Source of the DNA: Caldilinea sp. CFX5
GTDB lineage: Bacteria > Chloroflexota > Anaerolineae > Caldilineales > Caldilineaceae
Direction: 5' to 3'
Assembly (NCBI GenBank): GCA_021405325.1
Contig: QWII01000056.1
Coordinates: 1-64,000 of the forward strand
DNA: 64,000 nucleotides
This document shows, in pieces, positions 52,807 to 61,844 of this stretch. The number at the start of each line of letters is the position of its first letter. Position 1 is the stretch's first letter. The position numbers and the translations under genes were made by a program. The notes under the pieces were generated by a model. That model made no database searches and was not told the origin of the DNA. It was given only the letters and a program-made list of their open reading frames with translations.

Positions 52807-53514
52807 ATGAAAACCGTACACCGCGCCCTCTATCGCGCCCAGTGCCAACCGGACCAGGGCACTGCTGCCGTTGCTCACTTTCAGACCGTCATCGCCACCA
52901 TCCAACACAAATTGGATCAGGGAGATTTGTTGACAGCCAGCCTCTTTCGCTGGCGCAACCACTTCTTTGCCTATTGGGAGGGATTGCAGCGACCTGTTGC
53001 GCCGGCCGAACTCTTTGGTGATATGACCCATCTACTGGAAACGTGGCCAGGCGCCGACGCCCCGCGCACCTTTGTCCCCATGACCGACATCTTTCACTGT
53101 CAGGAGCCGGTAGACAGTGATCACTGGCAACGCAAACAACCGATTGAACGCGTGCAAGGTCGCATTACCCGGCTCAAACCAGAGATGGCGAGCAGCTACA
53201 TCTTTTATCACTACCAGTTGCAAGAGGAAAAGCCGGGCAGCTTTGACAAGCACTGTCTGATCGGGATGCACGAGAATCTACTCTTCTTTTATCAAGAAGT
53301 GCCGGCGGTGGTCGAACCCTTGCCCCGCCCCGGCAAATTGACCACCAAAAACACGCCCGACGACTGGCACGGCACCATGTTTCCCCATTTCATCCTGTGG
53401 GACGATGCGCCGCCGGGCGAGGAGATTTGGCGACAGGTGGAGGTGTTGTTTCATTACTGTTCTGCCGTCAACAGGTTCGCCAGCGTTGCCGGTAACATGA
53501 AGGGTGTATTGTGA
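52807..53514 (+). CDS. Conserved-looking protein of unknown function
   Basis: 235 residues, soluble, no signal peptide; start ATG 52807 with GAAAGG upstream. It is rich in aromatic residues and His: SLFRWRNHFFAYWEGLQ, RTFVPMTDIFHCQEPVD, MASSYIFYHYQLQEEKPG, MHENLLFFYQEVPAVVEP. The alternating hydrophobic pattern suggests a two-lobed alpha/beta-barrel-like fold such as a dimeric ferredoxin-like domain, but I do not recognise the family. It stands alone on the plus strand. Confidence 0.65.
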   Translation: MKTVHRALYRAQCQPDQGTAAVAHFQTVIATIQHKLDQGDLLTASLFRWRNHFFAYWEGLQRPVAPAELFGDMTHLLETWPGADAPRTFVPMTDIFHCQEPVDSDHWQRKQPIERVQGRITRLKPEMASSYIFYHYQLQEEKPGSFDKHCLIGMHENLLFFYQEVPAVVEPLPRPGKLTTKNTPDDWHGTMFPHFILWDDAPPGEEIWRQVEVLFHYCSAVNRFASVAGNMKGVL

Positions 53515-53519
53515 ATCCC

Positions 53520-53881
53520 CCGCACCCCCTGTGTCCACGGCACGAGCGGCTTCATTTTTAACACCTGGGGCAGGGCGACGGCGAGCGCAAAGGTGGCAAT
53601 ACCCAAATAGGGGCCGCGCAGACGAACCATCGGTTGACCAATACAGACGCCGCCGCTTCCCCCACATTGCTCAGGATCGAACCAAAGGACATGCGATTGG
53701 TGGCCGGTGCTTCGATCCACTCGACGGCGCTGGCCGTAATATTATCCGTAACGCCGGGCGTTGCGACGGTTGCCCCAGCCGACGCCGCAGGTACACCGGG
53801 AGCAACCGGCACACAACCATTCAGCCAGAGAACGCCCAACAAGAGGAGAACCAACCAGGGATGTTTATGCTGTGTGGACAT
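53520..53881 (-). pseudogene. Lipoprotein start joined to a LivM permease fragment
   Basis: The minus strand from ATG 53881 encodes a lipoprotein signal (LVLLLLGVLWLNGC) and a short Ala/Thr-rich stretch. In another frame, from about 53660 to 53525, it encodes a piece of a branched-chain amino acid permease (MVRLRGPYLGIATFALAVAL ... WTQGVRGI). No complete gene remains. Read as two fused remnants with a frameshift. Confidence 0.5.
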
Positions 53882-54033
53882 TACAACTTTTCTTCCTTTC
53901 TTTGCTCTTGCAATAGATAGTCAACTAACTGCGCCCAAGTCGCAAACACAATCCGTTCACCGCTTTGCACCGATTCTAGCGATGCCCGCCAACAGGGCTG
54001 GCCGTCTACCCACTCCAGCCACAGCCAAGCCGT
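53881..54033 (-). CDS. Truncated small WRASLE-type protein
   Basis: 50 residues: MTAWLWLEWVDGQPCWRASL, then ESVQSGERIVFATWAQLVDYL. This resembles a small protein common in Chloroflexota (LRLWxE...PVWRASLE...TGER.xF), here lacking its first residues. The stop overlaps the next ATG (TAATG). It begins exactly where the plus-strand regulator remnant starts, so a rearrangement joint lies near 54034. Possibly no longer functional. Confidence 0.45.
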   Translation of the reverse strand, partial: TAWLWLEWVDGQPCWRASLESVQSGERIVFATWAQLVDYLLQEQRKEEKL

Positions 54034-54035
54034 CA

Positions 54036-54503
54036 TCGCAGAACGGATTGGTCGTCTGTCCACGCCATTGCAACGCTTATTGCAAGTCGCCAACATTGAG
54101 GGCGAGTTTTTTACCGCTGAGGTGGCAGCGCGTGTCCTGGGTAGCAACGAGAGCGAAATTATCCGTCAACTGAGTGAACTGACCGACCGGCGGCATCAAC
54201 TGGTGCGCGCCCGTGGCGTGCAACGGATGGCGGGGCAACGGCTTTCTGCGTACCGTTTCGGTCATATCCTATTTCAGCGTTATCTCTACCATCGCCCGCC
54301 GCCAACAAGCCAAATCACTTGAACTGCGCGCGGCCATGAGTCTAGCCCGCTTGTGGCAGGGACAGGGCAAGATCGATGACGCGTACCAGTTGTTGGCGCC
54401 GGTCTACGGTTGGTTTACCGAAGGCTTCGACACGCGTGATTTGCAAGAGGCAAAGGCGTTGTTGGATGAATTGCGCTGTTTGTGCTATGCTCCTGTCGGC
54501 TAA
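54036..54503 (+). pseudogene. Remnant of a STAND/adenylate-cyclase-type regulator with internal deletion
   Basis: Two pieces in different frames. Piece one (54036-about 54290): [45 protein letters not shown], the region after the NTPase domain. Piece two (about 54291-54503): [44 protein letters not shown], the usual C-terminal end of the same family. The TPR part between them and everything upstream are gone. Confidence 0.65.
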
Positions 54504-54602
54504 GGCGTGTCAGAAGCAGGGGCGCGCCTGGCATGATGAAGAAACAGTACCAACGTTCATACCCAAAACAACCCACTCTGGTGCAAAGGAGTATCTTGAC
54601 CA

Positions 54603-57002
54603 ATGACTCGTTTCCCCTTCAAGCGGCCACGACGACTTGCGCTGTTTGCGGCGCTTGTCCCTGTTTTGTTGCTCACCTGTTTTGTCTCCTATGCCGACGC
54701 CCAGGCCCAAGAAGCGGCGCCGGTTGGCTTGCCGGTCGAATTTAAGGAAGCCTACGAACAATTTGCGCAATTGCGCGATCTCATTGCGGCCACCGAAGAA
54801 ATTTTGACCAATTATCAGGAATGTGTGGCGCTCCACGGCAATGAGGATAGCTGCGCCCGCGCCGCCATCATGTGTCATCTGCAGGAGACCGCAATTGGCG
54901 CACTCTACCCCAGTTGGGTGAGCGATTTGCAGATCTTTGGCGCTTTCCAAATCTATTGCGGTGCCGACGAATGTTTTCAATGTTGCAAAACGCCGGACGG
55001 CGGTTGTCATACTTCGTTCAAAGGCTTTCCGGTGATCAATTGTAACGACAACTATGGCGTCGGCACCTTTCCGGCCGGGATGACCTTCATCACCGATCCG
55101 AATGTCGAACCAGGGGCGGCCTGTCTCACCACCCCGCAAACATGTGATCATATTCCGGCTTGTCGCTATGTCCCTGGCGTCGATATTGAGGAAATGGAAA
55201 GGAACCCCGACCCTAATGACCCGCTCAATCTGGATGATGCCGATAAACAGCGCGCCCGCTACTTTGCCGAATTTTTGCAAACCCAATTGCAAAAATTTTT
55301 AGACGATTTCTTTACCGGGGAATTTGACGACATCCAACTAGCAGCCGCACATACAGCTTCTCCCTTTGCCCGGCTGGCTGCTATCCAATCGCCTTCGCTG
55401 TATGAGTTGGGCTACTTTATCACGGGACGGGGTTGTCAACAGTGGCGCAGCAAGATGAGCGGCGGTTATGGGTTCGACTGGAGCCACCCGCTCTTTGCCA
55501 TCACCGACACCAATGGCGCCATCCTGGATGCCGCTTCCCATTGGAATGGCTTGCAACAACTGATGACCATGCGGGTGCTTGCCAGCATCCCGCATGCGCA
55601 AAAACGGTTGGATTATACCGATTCCCGCGTCTGGACGCAGGCTTCCAAAACCGCTTATCTTGCCCAGGTGGGCGATCCCGACCAGGCGCTGCTGCGGTAC
55701 ATGAGTCCGTTCGCTTTGGAAATTCTTAAAGGCGTCTACTCTATTCAGGACTACCGTCTCTTAGCCGTGCCGCGTCCTGATGAGCCGGTGCTTACCAACC
55801 AGTTCAATGGTTGCACCCTTGGTAAACCACCCCGCCTGGCGCTCAAAGCCACCAACAGCACTCCTGACACCATTGCGCTTGAGATCACGATCACCAACCC
55901 GCTGACGACGCCGTCCACTACCCCCGGCGTTATGATCGTTGACTGGGGGGACGGCCATGTCAGCCACCTGGAATACGCGGCGGCCCAGGCAAAAGTGACG
56001 GCGAGCCACACCTATGCTACCGCCGGTAAACGCTTGATCATGGCGATGACAGACAATGAAAGTGGGCTGCGCGGTCTCGGCGCGCTGGTTGTGGAAGCGA
56101 CCGCCGGCGCCGGGACGGTGACACCGGCTGTTGCCCAGGTGACGCTGGACAATCTGGTGATGCGCATCGAGACGCTGAGCGGCAATGAGTGGCGCTCCTT
56201 TTTGAAGCTGGCTCTAACCGATGCCCAAAGCCGCACCGTTGGCGCTGGCCGCACGGCTAATCTACTGGCGAAATTTGAACAGGACACCACCTACGGTCGC
56301 GTCCATGTCCATAACCCTGGTCGCTATGCGTTTGACAAAGTAGTGATCGAACCGGTTGCCGGCCCTGGGTTTACCATCGGCTTCCGTGAACACTATATTA
56401 CGCTTGATGGGCTGATATTATCCGTCTATGCCAGCGCTCTAGATGACTATATCACACGCACAATTCCCATCACCACGAGTATGGTACGGGTCTATCCGGT
56501 CGGTAGCGGTACACTGCTGACGCCAACCCTCCTTACCGTCACCGATGACGGCAAGGTGAAGATCCCCCTCCAGCGGCTTGTCGATTTTGAGATTGAAACG
56601 ATGGCGCGCATTGAACTGCTGATCGATCCGGCCTGGTCGCAAGGTCTGGTCATCCCCGCCGCCACCGCCTACACCGTGGGCGACAGCCGGACACAGATGG
56701 AAGTGCGCCCGGATCGCTTTCTCAATGAGCAGACGCTTACCTTCCCGTCGTTACCCGCCCGTATGGTCGGTGACGCACCCTTTACGGTCAGCGCTACCGC
56801 CTCCTCCGGCTTGTCGGTGACGTTGACCAGCACCACCACTGCTGTCTGCGCCGTGAGCGGCAATACTGTCACCCTGATTGCGCCAGGCCGCTGCACCCTG
56901 GTCGCCGGCCAACCCGGCAACGACACCTATTTGGCGGCGCCCAATGTTGAGCAATCGTTTGCGGTGGGTGCGACCCTCTATCTGCCGACAGTTCGGCGGT
57001 AG
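54603..57002 (+). CDS. Secreted cysteine-rich protein with PKD-like and Ig-like domains
   Basis: 799 residues (AAAGGAG upstream). Signal peptide ending SYADAQA. The N-terminal third is Cys-rich and helical (VALHGNEDSCARAAIMCHL, IYCGADECFQCCKTPDGGC), of a type I do not recognise. Then a PKD-like domain (VMIVDWGDGHVSHLEYA ... HTYATAGKR), beta domains, and an MBG/Ig-like tail (LPARMVGDAPFTVSATAS ... AVCAVSGNTVTLI ... GNDTYLAAP). It ends GATLYLPTVRR. Likely cell-surface; function unknown. Confidence 0.82.
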   Translation: MTRFPFKRPRRLALFAALVPVLLLTCFVSYADAQAQEAAPVGLPVEFKEAYEQFAQLRDLIAATEEILTNYQECVALHGNEDSCARAAIMCHLQETAIGALYPSWVSDLQIFGAFQIYCGADECFQCCKTPDGGCHTSFKGFPVINCNDNYGVGTFPAGMTFITDPNVEPGAACLTTPQTCDHIPACRYVPGVDIEEMERNPDPNDPLNLDDADKQRARYFAEFLQTQLQKFLDDFFTGEFDDIQLAAAHTASPFARLAAIQSPSLYELGYFITGRGCQQWRSKMSGGYGFDWSHPLFAITDTNGAILDAASHWNGLQQLMTMRVLASIPHAQKRLDYTDSRVWTQASKTAYLAQVGDPDQALLRYMSPFALEILKGVYSIQDYRLLAVPRPDEPVLTNQFNGCTLGKPPRLALKATNSTPDTIALEITITNPLTTPSTTPGVMIVDWGDGHVSHLEYAAAQAKVTASHTYATAGKRLIMAMTDNESGLRGLGALVVEATAGAGTVTPAVAQVTLDNLVMRIETLSGNEWRSFLKLALTDAQSRTVGAGRTANLLAKFEQDTTYGRVHVHNPGRYAFDKVVIEPVAGPGFTIGFREHYITLDGLILSVYASALDDYITRTIPITTSMVRVYPVGSGTLLTPTLLTVTDDGKVKIPLQRLVDFEIETMARIELLIDPAWSQGLVIPAATAYTVGDSRTQMEVRPDRFLNEQTLTFPSLPARMVGDAPFTVSATASSGLSVTLTSTTTAVCAVSGNTVTLIAPGRCTLVAGQPGNDTYLAAPNVEQSFAVGATLYLPTVRR

Positions 57003-57007
57003 GAATG

Positions 57008-57089
57008 GGTGATTTGGTCATTCGCTGCTTGAGACTTCGGCGCGAGCTCAATCGAGCGCTTGTCGAAAGCAGCGAATGACCAAATCACC
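57008..57089. repeat. Perfect 23-bp inverted repeat, 36-nt loop
   Basis: Arms 57008-57030 and 57067-57089, between convergent genes (secreted protein and SnoaL-like). May terminate both. Confidence 0.85.
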
Positions 57090-57092
57090 GTA

Positions 57093-57515
57093 TCACCCAA
57101 TCGATCTCTGCGCAGCGGCGATATGCTTGGCCGTATCCGTATAGTGGCGCAGGCGCGTCACTTTGCCCGCTGTGTTTAAGCGCCAAAGATGGATTTCCTC
57201 GTCGCGATAGTGACCGCCCGACGCCGGTATGTCAACCTCAATGACAAACTCGACGGCCACTTGATTGCCGCCGTCCATGATCGACAGCACCTGAAAATCC
57301 TTGACCTGCATCTGCGTCCCCAGGTATTGGAAAAAGGCCAACACCCCGTCTTTGCCCTGGCGCGCCTGCAACCAGGGAACGCCGGCCTTCTGGGCCGTAT
57401 TGTCGGCCCACGCTTCCCACTGGACATCGTCCGCCATATGGCCGAGAATGGTCGGGATGTCGCCTTTGCCGAAGGCTTCATAAATGGCGGTGATGGTGGC
57501 GAGACTTTGACTCAT
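57093..57515 (-). CDS. SnoaL/NTF2-like protein
   Basis: 140 residues from ATG 57515 (AAAAAGGAG upstream; frame open to 57596). The pattern is that of the SnoaL-like/limonene-epoxide-hydrolase cone fold: ATITAIYEAFGKGDIPTILG, DDVQWEAW, FFQYLGTQM, VAVEFVIEVD, EEIHLWRLNTAGKVTRLRHY. Such proteins are small isomerases, hydrolases or binding proteins; the substrate cannot be told. Confidence 0.85.
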   Translation of the reverse strand: MSQSLATITAIYEAFGKGDIPTILGHMADDVQWEAWADNTAQKAGVPWLQARQGKDGVLAFFQYLGTQMQVKDFQVLSIMDGGNQVAVEFVIEVDIPASGGHYRDEEIHLWRLNTAGKVTRLRHYTDTAKHIAAAQRSIG

Positions 57516-57732
57516 GGGAGACTCCTTTTTGTTGTTTGACTGGTTAATCGGTGATAAATGGAGTATAGGACAAGCAAACAACACTTTCCAGCCCAAAACT
57601 TGCTCACTTTTTGCTCAAAATATTCGTAACTCGTTTGACAAAACTCGTTGATATTCGTGAGATATGATATACTCTGAGCAAGCACCCTACTCCCAAAGTT
57701 GATGCTTCCCCAGTGGAAAAGGAGTCGTACTC

Positions 57733-58110
57733 ATGGAAATCGTTTATGAGTTAGCACAAAGCTGGCCCAAGCAGGGGCCGTTACAGGTAAAAGTCCCATC
57801 GCTCACGTTGGATATTCCGGTTTCGCCGGATGTTGCGCGCCGTCGCGCCAATGGCTATTTGGGCATGAACGTCGGCTTGTTATTAGGCGCCAGCGAGCCG
57901 CGTCTACTGATGAATGACAGACCCCTCTGGAAATTGTCTGTAAACCTTCATCTGCCGAGCGTTGGCTATGTTGGGCAAGTCGGTACGATCAAGGTTGACG
58001 CGATGACTGGTGATGTCATCCCCCTATCGGCAACTACCATTCAACAATACCAGGATCGCGCCCATGACCTTGTTATCCGTTTTGCACCGGCAACAGAGCC
58101 AGGAAGCTGA
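57733..58110 (+). CDS. Small protein paired with a C39-like protease
   Basis: 125 residues (AAAAGGAG upstream). Two segments stand out: SWPKQGPLQVKVPSLTLDIPVSPD is cut here to its part LTLDIPVSPDVARRRANGYL, and VGQVGTIKVDAMTGDVIPLS resembles the end of a PepSY-like repeat. No signal peptide. The last 47 nt overlap the start of the protease gene, so the two proteins are made together. A chaperone, inhibitor or antitoxin-like partner is possible. The AT-rich region upstream has TTGACA near 57639 and TATGAT near 57664. Confidence 0.65.
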   Translation: MEIVYELAQSWPKQGPLQVKVPSLTLDIPVSPDVARRRANGYLGMNVGLLLGASEPRLLMNDRPLWKLSVNLHLPSVGYVGQVGTIKVDAMTGDVIPLSATTIQQYQDRAHDLVIRFAPATEPGS

Positions 58111-58534
58111 TTGTCTGGCCGCTTGTACGCAAATTGTTCTCCAATATTTACAGATCTCGCTTCCATACGCACGCCTTCTCCGTATCCTGGAAACCAATCG
58201 CGCTGGCTCTTACTTCTCAAAAATTAAGAAGCTAGAGACCACGCTGGGCCTAACGGTTGAATTAGCGCAAGGGAATGATGATCTTGACCGCTTGTATGGC
58301 TACCTCAATCAAGCCTTACCAGTCATCGTTTTTGTGAACACCGCAGAATTGAAAAGTTACTGGACGGTTCCTGCATTCCACGCCGTCGTTGTGACTGGGC
58401 TTGATGATGAATTGATCTACCTTCACGACCCCTATTTTGCTGATGCACCGAAAGAAGTGCGGCGCGATGAATTTTTGCTGGCCTGGTTAGAACAAGATTA
58501 TTGGTATGCTGTCATTCGGCTGGCTGACCTTTAA
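58064..58534 (+). CDS. C39-like (papain-fold) cysteine peptidase
   Basis: 156 residues from ATG 58064. C39-type catalytic residues: Cys17 in QEADCLAACTQIVLQY, His106 in FHAVVVTGLDD, and Asp in YLHDPYF. In bacteriocin exporters this fold cleaves double-glycine leaders; here it is free-standing, without ABC transporter domains or a signal peptide. Translationally coupled to the upstream small protein. A maturation or toxin-like protease role is open. Confidence 0.8.
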   Translation: MTLLSVLHRQQSQEADCLAACTQIVLQYLQISLPYARLLRILETNRAGSYFSKIKKLETTLGLTVELAQGNDDLDRLYGYLNQALPVIVFVNTAELKSYWTVPAFHAVVVTGLDDELIYLHDPYFADAPKEVRRDEFLLAWLEQDYWYAVIRLADL

Positions 58535-58768
58535 TCGATACCCCAACGATAGGCTGCGCCTTGTGCAAGGTTAGGCGCGAAAGCGGATTCGCTTGGCGTC
58601 AGTAATGTGGTATGATGATAGATGATTCATGCCAATCCATCTGTCGTGCATGAAGGCATCCCTATCCAGAAACCCAAAGGCTCACCCAGATTCAGGGTAG
58701 GCGAGACGTTGTACAGCACATCACTCCTACCATTAATCGATGAGCGCGCAACGAAAAAGGAACAACCC

Positions 58769-59959
58769 ATGAAAATCACTGATCTCAAGTGCGCCATTAT
58801 TGGCGGCTACCCGGTCATCCGCATTAAAACCGATGAAGGCATCGACGGCTATGGCCAGGCCGAATCGCCCAAGCCCTACCTCAAACCCCATGTCCTGACC
58901 TACCGCGACGCCATTCTGGGCGAAGACCCGACCAATGTCGAGCGGGTGATGCTCAAGATCCGCCGCTTTGGCGCGTTTAAGCCGTGGGGTAGTTCGGTCA
59001 GCGCGATTGAAGTGGCGCTCTGGGACATTGCCGGCAAGGCAGCCAACCTGCCCATCTACAAATTGCTCGGCGGCAAGATTCGCGACAAAGTGCGCGTTTA
59101 CAACGGCGCTATCCGCTTCCCCATGAAGGGCCAATCGCCGCAAGATTATGCCGAAAACATGCAAAAGATGAAAGAGCGCCCCGAAAAGTTCTCCATTATC
59201 AAACAAGGGATTGCCTATCACAGCGCAATGGTGCAACAGGTGCCAAACTTCTTCTACAGCGAGGTGCGCACGGGGATGCGCTACCCCAACTCCGGCACGA
59301 TCACCGAGCAGGGCTTCAAACACATGATCGCCTGTATCGAAGCCATGAAAGAAGTGCTGGGTGACGAAATCGGTCTGGCGCTCGACTGCGGCCCCGGCTT
59401 CACCGTTCCCGACGCCATCAAGCTGGCGAAGGCGACCGAAGGTCTCAACCTGATGTGGCTGGAAGATATGATCACCGGCGACTACACCCCCCATGTCTCC
59501 GCCGATCTCTACCGCGAAGTGACGCGCAGCACCTCGACGCCCATTCACACCGGCGAACAGATCTACCTGCGCCACAACTTCAAGGAGTTGATCGAACAGC
59601 GCGCCGTTAGCATTATCGGCCCCGACCCATTGGACATTGGCGGCATTGCCGAATTAAAATGGGTGGCCGAGTATGCCGACCTGCATGGCGTCCTCATGGC
59701 CCCCCACGGCACTGCCGACGGCTTGATCGGTCTGGCCGCGTTGGTGCAAGTCTCCGCCACCCTGCCGCAGAACTACATCGCCTTTGAATATCCCGTGGCG
59801 CGGCCCGAATGGTGGTATGATATTGTCGACGGCCTGCCCGATCCCATTGTTGTCGATAGCCACATCGATGTCTGGGATCGCCCCGGCCTGGGTGTCACCC
59901 TCAACCCCAAGGCCGCCCAAAAATATCTGGAAGCCGACGACAAAGCTTTCTTTGACTAG
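58769..59959 (+). CDS. Mandelate racemase/muconate lactonizing family protein (sugar-acid dehydratase-like)
   Basis: 396 residues from ATG 58769 (AAAAAGGAAC upstream; frame extends to 58622). Enolase-superfamily layout: capping domain (VIRIKTDEGIDGYGQAESPK), VEVALWDIAGKA-like segment (AIEVALWDIAGKAANLPIYK), metal ligands in ALDCGPGF (Asp) and WLEDM (Glu), a third in HTGEQIY (Glu), and the catalytic His in MAPHGTADG. The pattern fits the galactonate/gluconate dehydratase branch, but substrate cannot be assigned. A TATGAT near 58611 may be part of its promoter. Confidence 0.88.
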   Translation: MKITDLKCAIIGGYPVIRIKTDEGIDGYGQAESPKPYLKPHVLTYRDAILGEDPTNVERVMLKIRRFGAFKPWGSSVSAIEVALWDIAGKAANLPIYKLLGGKIRDKVRVYNGAIRFPMKGQSPQDYAENMQKMKERPEKFSIIKQGIAYHSAMVQQVPNFFYSEVRTGMRYPNSGTITEQGFKHMIACIEAMKEVLGDEIGLALDCGPGFTVPDAIKLAKATEGLNLMWLEDMITGDYTPHVSADLYREVTRSTSTPIHTGEQIYLRHNFKELIEQRAVSIIGPDPLDIGGIAELKWVAEYADLHGVLMAPHGTADGLIGLAALVQVSATLPQNYIAFEYPVARPEWWYDIVDGLPDPIVVDSHIDVWDRPGLGVTLNPKAAQKYLEADDKAFFD

Positions 59960-60006
59960 TCTGTGCTGTTAACCCGTCCCATCGGGACGACTGAGTTTAG
60001 GATGCT

Positions 60007-61269
60007 ATGACCGAAAAACCGACCAAGAAGTCAACCGCCAAAAGAGCAACGACCAAAAAACCACCAACGCGTGCCACATCCGCCGCGAGCAAAGGGCGCC
60101 GCACCAAGAAAACTGCGTCTGCCGACACGGCCGTCGATGAAGTCCGCCTGCCAGTGGTGACAACGCTTGCTGTTCCCCTGACCACCGGCGTCCTGTCCTT
60201 GCTCCCTCGTGGCGGCGGCTTTTTGCGCGACCCGGAAAACTCCTACCGTCCCACCAGCGAGGACGCCTGGGTCTCAGCCCAACTGATTCGCGACTATGGG
60301 TTGGTGAGCGGCGCGCTGGTGAGCGGCGAAATTCGTCGAGGCGACAAAGGCTATCAACTAGCGAGTGTCACCACCATCTGTGGCCTGACGCCGGAGCAAT
60401 TTCGCGCCCGCACGACCTTTGACCGGCTGGTGGCGATTGACCCCAACGAACGCTTTCGCCTGGGGGATGGCGGTAATGTGTCAATGCGCATTGTCGAACT
60501 CATCGCTCCTATCGGCAAGGGGACGCGCGGGTTGATTGCCGCGCCGCCGCAATCGGGCAAAACCCAAATTCTGGAACAACTGGCCCAGGCCATCCATACT
60601 ACGACGCCGGCCACCCGCATTATCGCCCTGCTGATCGATGAGCGCCCCGAAGAAGTGACCCACTTCCGCCGCCAGGTGCAGGCCGAGGTGCTCGCCAGCT
60701 CCAATGATGAACCAATCGAATCCCATGTCGCCCTGGCGGAGTTGACCATGGCCCACATTCGCTGCGAGTTGGAGTGTGGCCGTGATGTCGTGGTGTTGAT
60801 CGATAGCATCACCCGCATGTCGCGCGCCTTTAACTTACACAGCGCCGGCGCGCGGCGTACCATGTCGGGCGGCATTGACGCCCAGGCGTTGGAGATTCCC
60901 CGGCGCTTCTTTGGTCTGGCGCGCAACATTGAGAAAGGCGGCTCGGTCACAGTGATTGCGACGGCGCTCATCGAAACCGGTTCGCGCATGGATGATTACA
61001 TCTACGAAGAGTTCAAAAGCACCGGCAACAGTGAAATTGTGCTGGATCGCTCGCTGGCCGAAGCACGCATCTTCCCGGCCATGAACCTACTCGCCAGCAG
61101 CACTCGCAAAGAAGAACTGCTCTACAACGCCGATGAACGCGCCCGCTTGACCACCCTCCGGCGCTGGTTGGCCGGTGGCAACCCCAAAGCCGCCATGCGC
61201 GGCATCCTCAAATTGATCGAAGCGACCAAGACCAATCGTGAACTGCTGCAAGGGCTGAACCCCAGTTAA
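60007..61269 (+). CDS. rho: Transcription termination factor Rho
   Basis: 420 residues. A Lys/Thr/Ala-rich N-terminal tail (MTEKPTKKSTAKRATTKKPP), an RNA-binding cold-shock-like domain (GGGFLRDPENSYRPTSEDAWV), then the RecA-type motor: P-loop APPQSGKT (about 179-186), LLIDERPEEVTHFRR, VLIDSITRMSRAFN, Q-loop region GGIDAQALEIPRRFFG, IEKGGSVTVIATAL and the R-loop segment. Rho is a hexameric RNA helicase that ends transcription. The usual N-terminal Rho_N helix bundle is replaced by the basic tail. Confidence 0.95.
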   Translation: MTEKPTKKSTAKRATTKKPPTRATSAASKGRRTKKTASADTAVDEVRLPVVTTLAVPLTTGVLSLLPRGGGFLRDPENSYRPTSEDAWVSAQLIRDYGLVSGALVSGEIRRGDKGYQLASVTTICGLTPEQFRARTTFDRLVAIDPNERFRLGDGGNVSMRIVELIAPIGKGTRGLIAAPPQSGKTQILEQLAQAIHTTTPATRIIALLIDERPEEVTHFRRQVQAEVLASSNDEPIESHVALAELTMAHIRCELECGRDVVVLIDSITRMSRAFNLHSAGARRTMSGGIDAQALEIPRRFFGLARNIEKGGSVTVIATALIETGSRMDDYIYEEFKSTGNSEIVLDRSLAEARIFPAMNLLASSTRKEELLYNADERARLTTLRRWLAGGNPKAAMRGILKLIEATKTNRELLQGLNPS

Positions 61270-61316
61270 TAAGTAATGGACAACAATTAATTGTTAATTG
61301 TTGTCCATTACTTATT
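61268..61316 (+). terminator. Perfect 23-bp hairpin directly after rho
   Basis: Arms 61268-61290 and 61294-61316, 3-nt loop; the left arm overlaps the rho stop codon region. A/T-rich, ends in cttatt. Acts as a likely terminator or as an mRNA-end barrier. Confidence 0.75.
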
Positions 61317-61347
61317 GCGTATATTTTTATTTGTGAGGACTGTATTA

Positions 61348-61773
61348 ATGAAATGGATTACCCGTGAACAGATTCGCATTGACCGCGTCAGTTCGGCCTG
61401 GTTGATCAAAAAATTCGTCGATCCATCTGCCGAATTCTTGTTTGTCCCCCGCACCGAGGTGATGCCCCGCGCCCAGGCCGAAGAGGCCATCCCCTTCCAC
61501 GTCCCCGATGCCGAGCTAGGCCAGCGCGACGGCAAGACCGCCTTTGACGCCATCATCGCCAAATATAACCTCACTGACCCGGCGCTGCTACTCCTGGCCG
61601 ACATGGTGCGCGCCGCCGACCGTCGTCTGCCCGACCCGCCGGAGGGCGCCGGTGTCGCCGCCATGTCGCATGGTTTTGCTGCTATGGGCTTGCCCGACGA
61701 AGAGGTGTTGGCGCTACAATCACCCATGTGGGAAGCGCTTTATCACTTCTGTCGGACAAAGGTAAAAGGATAA
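61348..61773 (+). CDS. ChrB-like (chromate resistance C-terminal domain) protein
   Basis: 141 residues from ATG 61348 (GTGAGGA upstream). Begins MKWITREQIRIDRVSSAWLI, the signature of the ChrB C-terminal domain, with FVPRTEVMPRAQAEEAIPFH and LLLADMVRAADRRLPDPPEG following. Full ChrB proteins carry an extra N-terminal regulatory domain that is absent here, and no chrA transporter is near. Function in chromate response is therefore only suggested. It runs directly into the HicA remnant. Confidence 0.82.
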   Translation: MKWITREQIRIDRVSSAWLIKKFVDPSAEFLFVPRTEVMPRAQAEEAIPFHVPDAELGQRDGKTAFDAIIAKYNLTDPALLLLADMVRAADRRLPDPPEGAGVAAMSHGFAAMGLPDEEVLALQSPMWEALYHFCRTKVKG

Positions 61774-61841
61774 AGGATTTGCCGAAAGGCACGTTGCGTA
61801 GCATTTACCGCCAGGCTGGTTGGGAATGGGAGCAAAGCTAA
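61773..61841 (+). pseudogene. hicA: hicA toxin remnant (3' end only)
   Basis: After the chrB-like stop, about 22 codons encode KDLPKGTLRSIYRQAGWEWE, the characteristic C-terminus of HicA mRNA interferases, ending TAA 61839-61841, 3 bp before hicB. The N-terminal two thirds, including the catalytic His segment, are gone. Confidence 0.75.
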
Positions 61842-61844
61842 ACG

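Noticed and set aside
58733..59575. 280-codon minus-strand ORF opposite the enolase-superfamily gene
   Set aside because: Antisense shadow of a well-defined enzyme frame.
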